64,000 nucleotides of DNA from Betaproteobacteria bacterium (GTDB lineage: Bacteria > Pseudomonadota > Gammaproteobacteria > Burkholderiales > Ga0077523). Position 1 is the stretch's first letter, and each line of letters starts with the position of its first letter. A model generated the notes under the pieces. The model saw only the letters and a list, made by a program, of their open reading frames with translations, did not search any database and was not told where the DNA came from. Of this stretch, positions 9,547 through 17,216 are shown in pieces. The stretch spans positions 1 to 64,000 of the forward strand of contig JADJPK010000020.1 of the NCBI GenBank assembly GCA_016713305.1, written 5' to 3'. A program made the position numbers and the translations under genes.

Positions 9547-10119
9547 TCAGGCGAAGAGTGCCTTCACGTCCACATCGGCCTTTTCCTCGGTGGTGAAGCG
9601 CAGGAGAGACTTGGGTGGAAACGAGAAGAGGCTGACGAGCAGGTTGTCCGGGAACTGCTCGCGCCGGACGTTGTAGACGTTCACCGATTCGTTGTAGAAC
9701 TCCCGCCGGTCCGCTATCTGGCTTTCCAGGCCGGAGATGCGAGCGAGCAGGTGCTGGAAGGTCTCGTTCGCCTTGAGGTCGGGGTACGCCTCCGCAACGG
9801 CGAAAATGGTGCCGAGCCCCGCGCGCAGCATGGATTCGGCCTGACCCAGGGCAGGGATGTCCTGTTTCTGCCTGGCGTCGTGTACTCTCGAACGCGCCGC
9901 GATCACCTTCTCGAGCGTGCTCTCTTCGAACTGCTTGTACTGCTTGCAGGTTTCCACGAGCTTGGGCAGCTCGTCGTGGCGCTGCTTCAGCACCACGTCG
10001 ATGTTCGACCATGCCTTGCCGACGTTGTGCTTCAACTGCACCAGGGCGTTGTAGAGGAGAACGCCATACACCGCAGCCAGGGCAATGAGGGCGATCAGCA
10101 CCAGCAGAAACACGCTCAT
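9547..10119 (-). CDS. lemA: LemA family protein
   Basis: A 190-residue LemA protein: one N-terminal membrane helix (about 3–21) followed by the helical LemA domain, with the family motifs VQLKHNVGKAWSNIDVVLKQRHDELPKLVE and ANETFQHLLARISGLE. I chose the ATG at 10119, preceded by CGGAGG, rather than the longer open frame to 10248, because it places the membrane helix at the N-terminus. The GIDE-like gene follows 19 nt downstream. The molecular role of LemA proteins is not well defined. Confidence 0.92.
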   Translation of the reverse strand: MSVFLLVLIALIALAAVYGVLLYNALVQLKHNVGKAWSNIDVVLKQRHDELPKLVETCKQYKQFEESTLEKVIAARSRVHDARQKQDIPALGQAESMLRAGLGTIFAVAEAYPDLKANETFQHLLARISGLESQIADRREFYNESVNVYNVRREQFPDNLLVSLFSFPPKSLLRFTTEEKADVDVKALFA

Positions 10120-10353
10120 GGGCAGAAGCCTCCGGAGGTGGGGCAAAATGGTGGTGCGACGTGCCACGACTACCGGCCCTAGGACCCGCCCGATCAGACC
10201 CGAAAAGTCGGTTGGCCGCGTGCACGTCGCATCCGCCGCGGGAAGCACATCCTATGCCGTCATTTTGTGAGGTTTTGGCCGCCGGAATCTCGCCTGGGTT
10301 CATGGGCTTCGGTAGAATGCGCGGCTTTTCTCGGTGAGGCCCCGGTTCCAGTC

Positions 10354-11607
10354 ATGGCGTTGATTGTTCAAAAGTACCGCGGGACGTCCGTCGGATCCGT
10401 CGAGCGTATCCAGGCGGTGGCCCGGCGGGTTGCCAAATGGCGGCGCCATGGTCACGACGTGGTCTTGGTCGTGTCCGCCATGAGCGGCGAAACCAATCGT
10501 CTCATCGGCCTTGCGAAAGCGATCCAGGCCACCCCGGACCCGCGCGAACTCGATGTCGTGGCGGCCACGGGCGAACAGGTGACGATCGGCCTGGCGGCCA
10601 TGGCGCTCATGGATCAGGGAATCAAGGCAAAGTCGTACACGGGCGCACAGGTTCGGGTGCTCACGGACAGTGCGTTCACCAAGGCCCGCATCCTGTCTAT
10701 AGACGAAGAACGTCTTCGCGCCGATCTGGCCGCGGGCTACGTGCCGGTCGTGGCGGGATTTCAGGGTGTCGACGAACTGGGCAACATCACGACGCTGGGC
10801 CGGGGCGGTTCGGACACGACGGGTGTCGCGCTGGCCGCCGCGCTACGTGCCGACGAATGTCAGATCTACACCGACGTGGACGGTGTCTACACGACCGACC
10901 CCCGCATCGAACCCGGTGCGCGCCGCTTGAAGACGGTGACGTTCGAGGAAATGCTCGAGATGGCAAGTCTCGGGTCGAAGGTGCTGCAGATCCGCTCTGT
11001 CGAGTTCGCGGGCAAGTACAAGGTCAGATTGCGCGTGCTGTCGAGTCTTACCGATCCCGACATGCCGATCGGGGAAGAGGCACAGTCCGGCACGCTCATC
11101 ACGTTCGAGGAAGACGAGAAGATGGAACAGGCAGTCATCTCCGGCATCGCGTTCGCGCGCGATGAAGCCAAGCTCACGGTCATGGGCGTTCCCGACAAGC
11201 CCGGCATCGCCTACGCGATCCTCGGTCCGGTGGGCGACGCGAACATCGATGTGGACATGATCATCCAGAATGCCAGCGTCGACGGGAACACCGATTTCTC
11301 ATTCACCGTTCCCCGCGGCGACTATGTGCGCGCCATGAGCATTCTCGAGGGAGTGAAGCAGCACATCGGCGCGCGAGCGATCGTCGGCGACAACAAGATC
11401 TGCAAGGTGTCCATGGTGGGTGTCGGCATGCGTTCGCATGTGGCGATCGCCAGCAAGATGTTCCGGACGCTGGCCGAGGAGGGCATCAACATCCAGATGA
11501 TTTCCACGTCCGAGATCAAGATCTCCGTGATCGTGGACGAGAAGTACATGGAACTTGCCGTGCGGGTGCTGCACAAGGCATTCGAACTGGATCAGGCAGT
11601 CGCCTGA
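10354..11607 (+). CDS. lysC: aspartate kinase
   Basis: A 417-residue aspartokinase, which phosphorylates L-aspartate at the head of lysine, threonine and methionine synthesis. An amino-acid kinase domain is followed by two C-terminal ACT domains (visible as AKLTVMGVPDKPG and CKVSMVGVGMRSHVAIASKMF) that sense lysine and threonine. Other motifs are ATGEQVTIGL, GRGGSDTTGVALAAAL and YTDVDGVYTTDPR. The start ATG at 10354 gives the family N-terminus. An oddity is that the nearly invariant Lys-Tyr-Gly-Gly motif reads Lys7-Tyr8-Arg9-Gly10. The gene is followed by two tRNA genes. Confidence 0.95.
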   Translation: MALIVQKYRGTSVGSVERIQAVARRVAKWRRHGHDVVLVVSAMSGETNRLIGLAKAIQATPDPRELDVVAATGEQVTIGLAAMALMDQGIKAKSYTGAQVRVLTDSAFTKARILSIDEERLRADLAAGYVPVVAGFQGVDELGNITTLGRGGSDTTGVALAAALRADECQIYTDVDGVYTTDPRIEPGARRLKTVTFEEMLEMASLGSKVLQIRSVEFAGKYKVRLRVLSSLTDPDMPIGEEAQSGTLITFEEDEKMEQAVISGIAFARDEAKLTVMGVPDKPGIAYAILGPVGDANIDVDMIIQNASVDGNTDFSFTVPRGDYVRAMSILEGVKQHIGARAIVGDNKICKVSMVGVGMRSHVAIASKMFRTLAEEGINIQMISTSEIKISVIVDEKYMELAVRVLHKAFELDQAVA

Positions 11608-11661
11608 GGCCGCGATAGCGTTTGACCCGAAGAGGCCGAGCGGTTATTCTCTCGCCCCTTC

Positions 11662-11754
11662 GGAGACGTGACCGAGAGGCCGAAGGTGCTCCCCTGCTAA
11701 GGGAGTATGCGGGCAAAACCTGCATCGTGGGTTCGAATCCCACCGTCTCCGCCA
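11662..11754 (+). tRNA. tRNA-Ser (anticodon GCU)
   Basis: Class II tRNA with a long variable arm. The acceptor stem GGAGACG pairs with CGTCTCC, the anticodon loop is CTGCTAA (GCT), the T-arm is GTGGGTTCGAATCCCAC, and CCA is encoded at the 3' end. Confidence 0.96.
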
Positions 11755-11781
11755 GTTGGTCATGCCGACAATAAGAACAAT

Positions 11782-11858
11782 GCGCCCGTAGCTCAGTTGG
11801 ATAGAGTACCTGGCTACGAACCAGGGGGTCGTGGGTTCGAATCCTGCCGGGCGCGCCA
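11782..11858 (+). tRNA. tRNA-Arg (anticodon ACG)
   Basis: The acceptor stem GCGCCCG pairs with CGGGCGC. The anticodon loop is CTACGAA (ACG), the T-arm contains GGGTTCGAATCC, and CCA is encoded. It lies 27 nt after the tRNA-Ser and is probably co-transcribed with it. Confidence 0.96.
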
Positions 11859-11864
11859 GAAATC

Positions 11865-11903
11865 AAGGGCTTGGATCGAAAGATCCAGGCCCTTCTTGTT
11901 TTT
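11865..11903 (+). terminator. Rho-independent terminator after the tRNAs
   Basis: Stem AAGGGCTTGGATC / GATCCAGGCCCTT (13 bp with one G-U-type pair), GAAA tetraloop and a downstream CTTGTTTTT run, starting 6 nt after tRNA-Arg. Confidence 0.92.
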
Positions 11904-11904
11904 C

Positions 11905-12412
11905 GTTCAGTCCTTTGATCTTTCTCGTCCGTTCCGATTCCAGCCTGGCTTGAGTTAGCCGTCCCTACCCGAAGGGGGGCCTTCGATCGGCCGTACTGTC
12001 GAGTCCATCGGCGCTCGTCCTCTCCGAGAAGATTCGTTCAGCGATGCGCCTGCGTCCGCGGCAGTCGCGCGGTACGGACCGGGGGCGGGCGTCGGGCGGT
12101 CTCACCATTGTTCCGAGTAGAGCGGGGCGTTTCGCCCAGTGCCGCGAAGGCACTGCACTGAACCGGAGCTGCACCGGTGAATGTCTGTGTGAAGCGGGAA
12201 GATCACGCTCCCATCGTGCGGCTTGCCTGCGATGGGCGTCGCATGCGCGAGAGATCGTAGTGTGCAGGCACGCAATCGCATCGTGAACGTGGCTGCCTTG
12301 TTTCGCCTTCGTTGTGCCACCTCTCGATCAGGGCAATTGATTTGCGTCAACGGAGTCCGAGGCCCTTCGCAACAAACTTCTTCAACGACATTCGACCTCC
12401 TGGAGAATCGTT
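11905..12412. other. Intergenic region with an FNR-like site
   Basis: About 500 nt without a credible gene between the tRNA terminator and the respiratory operon. The only notable signal is an FNR/Anr-type dyad at 12337–12350, listed separately. Confidence 0.5.
12337..12350 (+). promoter_or_regulatory. FNR/Anr-like binding site
   Basis: TTGAT-TTGC-GTCAA matches the FNR/Anr consensus TTGAT-N4-ATCAA with a single mismatch. It lies about 65 nt before the start of the Fe-S/NrfD operon, where an oxygen-responsive activator would be expected. Identification is by motif only. Confidence 0.5.
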
Positions 12413-13504
12413 GTGGACTCCGAAGTGAAACTCACCATGCCGCCGGCAACCGAGGCGCAGACACCCTTCGACGTACCCCCAGCCTCCGCGGATCCCGCCA
12501 AGGCGGTGACCAAGACTTCGCGTCGCGACTTCCTGCGCGGCAGCGGCATGCTGGGCTTGTCGTCGCTCATGGGCACGGGCGCCCTGATGGCGCCCGAGGG
12601 GGATGCCAAGGCGGCCGTGGAATGGGCGGAGCATTTCCAGAAGAACTATCGTCTGATGACGGACGAGGAGAAAAGCGAGGCGCGCCTGCGCCTGGAGAAG
12701 CGCTACTCCGAGGAATACAGCAAGAAGGTGGCGGTGGACATCACGGGCCCGCAGCCGGGCATGCTAATGGGCTACGCACTGAACGTCCGCAAGTGCATCG
12801 GCTGCCGGCGGTGCGTGAAAGCCTGTGTCGCGGAGAACAACCAGTCGCGCGGCGAACGTCCCGGCGAACGGATCGAGTGGATCCAGGTGCTGCGCATGGA
12901 GAGGGGCGAGTTCTCCCAGGAGAAGATGGACCAGGGCTATCCGGAGGGCCTGGGCATCCAGGTGGGCGGCAACGCCTACAGCCCCGCGGGCCAGGTGCTC
13001 GAAGGCCAGTACCACTACAAGCCGGAGGCGGTGCCGGAGAAGGACGCCACGTACATGCCCATCGCCTGCATGCAGTGCGAGAAGCCCCCGTGCGTGAAGG
13101 TGTGTCCGGTGCGAACCACCTATCGGGAAGGCGATGGCCCGGTCGTCATCGACTACAACTGGTGCATCGGCTGCAAGATGTGCATGAACGCCTGTCCTTA
13201 CTGGGCGCGCCGATTCAATCTCACCACCCCCGTTCTGCCCAAGGACGCGATGAATCCGGTCACGCACTACCTGGGCAACCGCCCCCGGATGCGCGGGGTG
13301 GTGGAGAAGTGCCACTGGTGTCTGCAGCGAACGCGGCACAACCGCTATCCGGCTTGCGTGGAGGTGTGCCCGGTCGGGGCGCGCAAGTTCGGAAACTTGC
13401 TGGATCCGGAGAGCGAAGTCAGCAAGGTGCTCGCACGCAAGAACGTGTTCCGGCTCAAGGCGGAACTGAACACGTATCCCAAGTTCTTCTACTTCTACGA
13501 CTAG
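12413..13504 (+). CDS. Tat-exported 4Fe-4S electron-transfer protein (DsrO/TtrB type)
   Basis: A 363-residue periplasmic ferredoxin-like subunit. A twin-arginine motif SRRDFLRG (about 36–43) is followed by four clusters of cysteines: CIGCRRCVKAC (about 128–138), CMQCEKPPCVKVCP, CIGCKMCMNACP and CHWCLQRTRHNRYPACVEVCP. These fit four [4Fe-4S] clusters. The start is GTG at 12413 with GGAG 7 nt upstream. It is followed 10 nt later by an NrfD-type membrane protein, as in DsrOP and Ttr/Psr-type complexes. It likely passes electrons between a quinol-linked membrane subunit and periplasmic haem proteins. No molybdopterin catalytic subunit is present here. Confidence 0.9.
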   Translation: MDSEVKLTMPPATEAQTPFDVPPASADPAKAVTKTSRRDFLRGSGMLGLSSLMGTGALMAPEGDAKAAVEWAEHFQKNYRLMTDEEKSEARLRLEKRYSEEYSKKVAVDITGPQPGMLMGYALNVRKCIGCRRCVKACVAENNQSRGERPGERIEWIQVLRMERGEFSQEKMDQGYPEGLGIQVGGNAYSPAGQVLEGQYHYKPEAVPEKDATYMPIACMQCEKPPCVKVCPVRTTYREGDGPVVIDYNWCIGCKMCMNACPYWARRFNLTTPVLPKDAMNPVTHYLGNRPRMRGVVEKCHWCLQRTRHNRYPACVEVCPVGARKFGNLLDPESEVSKVLARKNVFRLKAELNTYPKFFYFYD

Positions 13505-13514
13505 GAGGCGGACC

Positions 13515-14738
13515 GTGCTGACCCGTTTCGTTTCCGACTACGTGCGCTACGTGCTCAAGGGTGGCCCGAAGTTCTATGCCTGGATGGGCGTTCTTGCCCT
13601 GCTCATCGTCGGCATGCTGTACGTCTACTATCTCCAGAACACGGAGGGCCTGATCGTCACGGGGATGACCAGCCAGATCCACGACGGCCTGTACCTGGCG
13701 AACCTGGTGTTCCTGGTGGGGGTGGCGGCCGGGGCCGTGACCATCGTCTTCCCGGCCTACGTGTATCACCACGAGGGCATGCACAAGGTCACCGTCCTGG
13801 GGGAGATGCTCGCGATCTCCGCGGTGATCATGGTCATGATGTTCGTGTTCGCCCACATGGGCCGGCCGGATCGTCTCTGGCACATGATCCCCCCTCGGGG
13901 TATCTACAGCTTCTCATCGATGCTGGGATGGGACGTGATGGTGCTCAACGGGTACCTGTTCCTGAACGCCGTCGTGGGCTTCTGGTACCTGTACTCCAAG
14001 TACTCCGGCAAGCCGGTGAACAAGTCGATCTTCATGGCCCTGGTCTACGTCTCCATCGTCTGGGCGCTGTCGATCCACACGGTCACGGCTTTCCTTGTCG
14101 CCGTGAATCCGGCGCGCCCCATGTGGTTCCACAGCGTCATGCCGATCCGGTTCATCGCCACGGCTTTCGCCGCAGGCCCGGCACTGATCATCATCGCGTT
14201 CCTGATCATCCGGAAGAACACGAAGCTGTGGATCGAGGACAGCGCGATCAGGCTGCTCGCCACCATCGTCACCTTCTGCCTGGGCATTGCAATCTTCCTC
14301 ACGCTCTCGGAGGTGGTGGTGGAGCTGTACGCGCGTACCGAGCACGCCAACGGTCTGTACTACCTCATGTTCGGTCTCCATGGCCTGACACGGCTCGTGC
14401 CCTGGTTCTGGACTGCCGTGGTGCTGATGGTCGCGTCCTTCGTGATGTTCCTGATGCCCTCGTTCCGCAACGACGTGAAGAGGCTTCCCATTCCCTGCGC
14501 GATGGCGTTCGCCGGCATCTGGATCGAGAAGGGGATGGGCCTGATCGTTCCCGGCTTCATTCCTTCGCCCATCGGTGAGGTGACGGAGTACTACCCCACG
14601 TTCGTCGAGTGGCTCATGACCGCCGGCATCTGGGCCTTCGGCTTCTTCATCCTGACCATCCTCCTCAAGGGAGCCATCGGGGTGCTGCTGGGAGACATCA
14701 AGTTCGGTGGCGGGGCCCGATCCGCCACGGTGCAATGA
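13515..14738 (+). CDS. NrfD/PsrC-type quinone-interacting membrane subunit
   Basis: A 407-residue polytopic protein with about ten membrane helices, belonging to the NrfD/PsrC/DsrP family that exchanges electrons between quinones and a periplasmic iron–sulphur subunit. The family's conserved region is seen in MGRPDRLWHMIPPRGIYSFSSMLGWDVMVLNGYL. It is encoded right after its presumed Fe-S partner and before a tetrahaem cytochrome. The start is GTG at 13515 with AGGAGG upstream. Confidence 0.9.
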   Translation: MLTRFVSDYVRYVLKGGPKFYAWMGVLALLIVGMLYVYYLQNTEGLIVTGMTSQIHDGLYLANLVFLVGVAAGAVTIVFPAYVYHHEGMHKVTVLGEMLAISAVIMVMMFVFAHMGRPDRLWHMIPPRGIYSFSSMLGWDVMVLNGYLFLNAVVGFWYLYSKYSGKPVNKSIFMALVYVSIVWALSIHTVTAFLVAVNPARPMWFHSVMPIRFIATAFAAGPALIIIAFLIIRKNTKLWIEDSAIRLLATIVTFCLGIAIFLTLSEVVVELYARTEHANGLYYLMFGLHGLTRLVPWFWTAVVLMVASFVMFLMPSFRNDVKRLPIPCAMAFAGIWIEKGMGLIVPGFIPSPIGEVTEYYPTFVEWLMTAGIWAFGFFILTILLKGAIGVLLGDIKFGGGARSATVQ

Positions 14739-14748
14739 GGTGCCGATC

Positions 14749-15576
14749 ATGAAACGCATAGCCGTTTCCGCCGCAGTGCTGACGTTGCTGGGAGCCCTGC
14801 TCATTTCCGTTGTCGCTCAGGACAAGCCGGCGGGCGAGGCATCCGCGCCGGCCGCTGCCGATGCGCCAGCAAACCCCCCGGCCGAGGTTGTCTGCTTCGA
14901 GAGCCGAAAGGGTGCCAGCGAGGTCACGCAAAAGGAGATTCGACCCGGCTGGCCCAACGTGAAATGCTCTCCGACCACCGGCGCCGCGCTTTGGTATGGC
15001 GACCCGTTCGATGGCACGGTACCCATGGGCAAGATGCCCGGGCTGGAAAAGGTGGCCGAAGGTCAGGCCGTGGTGAAGCCGCGCTCCGAGAAACTCATGT
15101 TCTATTCGCAGTGCGGCACGGCCTGTCACAACGGCGTGATGCCCAAGGGCTTTCCCAAGGACAACCGCCCGGTGCCCATTCCGACCATGGAAGCCATGGT
15201 GCCGGACGTGAAGAACCTTCAGCACGGGCGCGGCCGGATCTGGTGTCTGGACTGTCACCACAAGACCCAGCGAAACAAGCTGGTGGATCATTTCGGCGAA
15301 CCGATCAGCATCGACCAGCCTCAGTTGCTCTGCGGCAAGTGCCACGGCGACAAGCTGCGCGACTGGCGCGATGGCATCCACGGCAAGCGGATCGGCGAGT
15401 TCACGAGCGAAGGCAAGAAGCGCTGGTTCGTGTGCACGGAGTGTCACAACCCTCACAACGTGCAGGATGGCGAACGCAATCGCGGCTTCATTCAGCTTCA
15501 GCCGGAAACGCCGCCACAGTTGCCTCGTGGCATGACCGATGCCGAGTTCGAGAAGTTGCACCCGATCGATCACTGA
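14749..15576 (+). CDS. tetrahaem cytochrome c
   Basis: A 275-residue exported protein with an N-terminal signal peptide (cleavage near VVAQDK), an Ala/Pro-rich linker and four CXXCH motifs: CGTACH, CLDCH, CGKCH and CTECH. Extra His residues (for example CLDCHHK and DGIHGKR) could be distal ligands. It is the third gene of the Fe-S/NrfD set and probably the periplasmic electron donor or acceptor of the complex. I chose ATG 14749 because it begins the signal peptide; the frame is open further upstream. Its stop overlaps the next start (TGATG). Confidence 0.9.
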   Translation: MKRIAVSAAVLTLLGALLISVVAQDKPAGEASAPAAADAPANPPAEVVCFESRKGASEVTQKEIRPGWPNVKCSPTTGAALWYGDPFDGTVPMGKMPGLEKVAEGQAVVKPRSEKLMFYSQCGTACHNGVMPKGFPKDNRPVPIPTMEAMVPDVKNLQHGRGRIWCLDCHHKTQRNKLVDHFGEPISIDQPQLLCGKCHGDKLRDWRDGIHGKRIGEFTSEGKKRWFVCTECHNPHNVQDGERNRGFIQLQPETPPQLPRGMTDAEFEKLHPIDH

Positions 15577-16004
15577 TGGCGGACGAACTCGAAGCCTCCA
15601 AGCCCGGGCGTGGAGAGACCGCCTGGGTTCCTCCCGCGTTGACGCGGGAGGAACAGACTCGCCGCGTCGGCAAGACGCCGGTGTTTTTCGGACCGCCCCT
15701 GGCGATCCTGACCGACGGCCAGGCCAACACGATGGAGATCAGCGGCAAGTTGAACCGGACAGCGGAACGCTACCTCGAGATGTTGCGTTACCACGGCCTG
15801 GAGCTGAGCGAACCCGAGCGGCGATGCCTCGCGGACATCTGCGGCATCGGATTCATGTCACCGCTGGAAATCCGGGAGCTGCCTTTGGAGGTGGAGCTCA
15901 CCCGCTTCGAGTGCGAAGGTCTGGACAAGGGAGCGCTGGCGGCCCGGCTGAGGGAGGCCAGCTTTGCCGATCTGGTGGCGGTGGTCGAGTCGCTGGGTTT
16001 CTGA
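15576..16004 (+). CDS. uncharacterised protein of the Fe-S/NrfD operon
   Basis: A 142-residue soluble protein with no signal peptide or recognised domain. The N-terminal 60 residues are polar with VFFGPPLAILTDG; the C-terminal 80 residues look helical, with the repeated-looking phrases YLEMLRYHGLELSEPERRCLADICG and LREASFADLVAVVESLGF. The start overlaps the cytochrome stop, so the two are translationally coupled. Being cytoplasmic in an operon of exported redox proteins, it could be a maturation or regulatory factor; this is inference only. Confidence 0.75.
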   Translation: MADELEASKPGRGETAWVPPALTREEQTRRVGKTPVFFGPPLAILTDGQANTMEISGKLNRTAERYLEMLRYHGLELSEPERRCLADICGIGFMSPLEIRELPLEVELTRFECEGLDKGALAARLREASFADLVAVVESLGF

Positions 16005-16026
16005 CAACGCCTCGAAAGGAGCCCAC

Positions 16027-16398
16027 TTGCCTCAGTACATCGAATGGGATCCTGCATTCCGCAGCGGATACGAGATCCTCGATATCCAGCATGAAACATT
16101 GCTCAGGCAGTGCAACCGTCTGGCCGATCTTTGCTCGAGTCAGAAGGGTGGGACGGATGAAGCAGCCTTCGATGACGCGATGTCGCGGTTGAGGGCAATG
16201 GCCCGAGAGCACTTCGTTGCCGAAGCCTCCCTGCTCGGGGAAGAGCGCGATGGACACCGTGGGGACCATTGTCCCGAAGCGGAGGAGTTCGAGTACCTCA
16301 TGGGAGAGGTTGCCACCGCCTCGAACTTCGATCGCCCGGAACTGCAGCGCTTTCTGGCAGTCTGGTGGCTGGGACACATTCGTGGGATGGCTGGCTGA
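16027..16398 (+). CDS. bacteriohemerythrin-like protein
   Basis: A 123-residue hemerythrin-domain protein, a di-iron oxygen-binding four-helix bundle. Ligand-type residues are seen in ILDIQHETLL, HFVAEASLL, HRGDHCPEAEEF and WWLGHIRGMAG. The usual C-terminal HI-x3-D motif ends instead in HIRGMAG, so the last Asp ligand is absent. The best start is TTG at 16027, preceded by AAAGGAG at good spacing. It closes the Fe-S/NrfD operon, suggesting oxygen delivery to, or protection of, the redox complex. Confidence 0.8.
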   Translation: MPQYIEWDPAFRSGYEILDIQHETLLRQCNRLADLCSSQKGGTDEAAFDDAMSRLRAMAREHFVAEASLLGEERDGHRGDHCPEAEEFEYLMGEVATASNFDRPELQRFLAVWWLGHIRGMAG

Positions 16399-16631
16399 CG
16401 TTTCGCCGAGTCATTCTGGTCAGCTTGCGCCATGACGAACGGGTCCTGCAAGTCATCATGAGTCGCCGGACATGCGTGACGCGGACCGTTGCAGAAGAGG
16501 GAGGTGGTTCTTTCCCTGACGCCGGATCGCAGACCGACAGCCGATGTCCGAGGGGTCATCGCCCGATTCCGCGGCCTCGACGACGCAGCGCTGACGAGAC
16601 TTGTCCGACGCCAGCGGGCATTCCGGGCTCC

Positions 16632-17207
16632 TCAGCGTTTCCGGGGTTCGCACATCATGAACAGCAGGCCCAGCCCCATCAGAAGCAGGAGACCGGATGC
16701 GGGTTCGGGTACCGCACTGATCGAGACATTCGTTCCCAGCGCGGTGGCGGGCAGATCCAGGCCCGCGGCATCCGCCAGCGCGTTGATGGTGATTGTCAGT
16801 GGGCTCGATCCAGGCGCCAGGGCGACGAACATCAATGTGGCCAGCCGGAATGCGTTGGTCTGGTGAGCGATCAGGTCCGAGGGAGAGTCGAGCGACAGTT
16901 CGAAGAGATTCACTACGCCCGGGCCCGGTGTGACGGACTGGACATCGCCGAGGCCGAAGGCGTCGAGTCCTGTGCTGAAGCCAGCGGACTGAAAGGAAAG
17001 GATGCCCGGATCGAAACCAATGTCGATATCGAATGATCCGAGTCCCGGAGGTTCGGCGGCGGTCAGGCCGGAAAGCTCCACGCTCACGGCCACTTGTGCG
17101 CCCACCGTGTTCGACGCCGCGGGACCGGCGAGCGTCAGCTGGACAGCATTGGCGTCTGTCGCAAGCAGAACCATTGCGAAAAGGAAGATGTGCAGGACGA
17201 TTCTCAT
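16632..17207 (-). CDS. cohesin-like PEP-CTERM protein
   Basis: A 191-residue exported protein: signal peptide (residues 1–21, ending near DANA), a beta-sandwich segment resembling cohesin domains (GAQVAVSVELSGL, FDIDIGFDPGILSF and a closing ALAPGSSPLTITI region), then a PEP-CTERM sorting signal VPEPASG followed by a hydrophobic stretch and a basic tail EPRKR. Exosortase would process and anchor it at the cell surface or matrix. It lies 9 nt downstream of a metalloprotease gene ending in a dockerin, and the pair are probably co-transcribed. The cohesin assignment is by pattern and not by search. Confidence 0.82.
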   Translation of the reverse strand: MRIVLHIFLFAMVLLATDANAVQLTLAGPAASNTVGAQVAVSVELSGLTAAEPPGLGSFDIDIGFDPGILSFQSAGFSTGLDAFGLGDVQSVTPGPGVVNLFELSLDSPSDLIAHQTNAFRLATLMFVALAPGSSPLTITINALADAAGLDLPATALGTNVSISAVPEPASGLLLLMGLGLLFMMCEPRKR

Positions 17208-17216
17208 GACGATATC

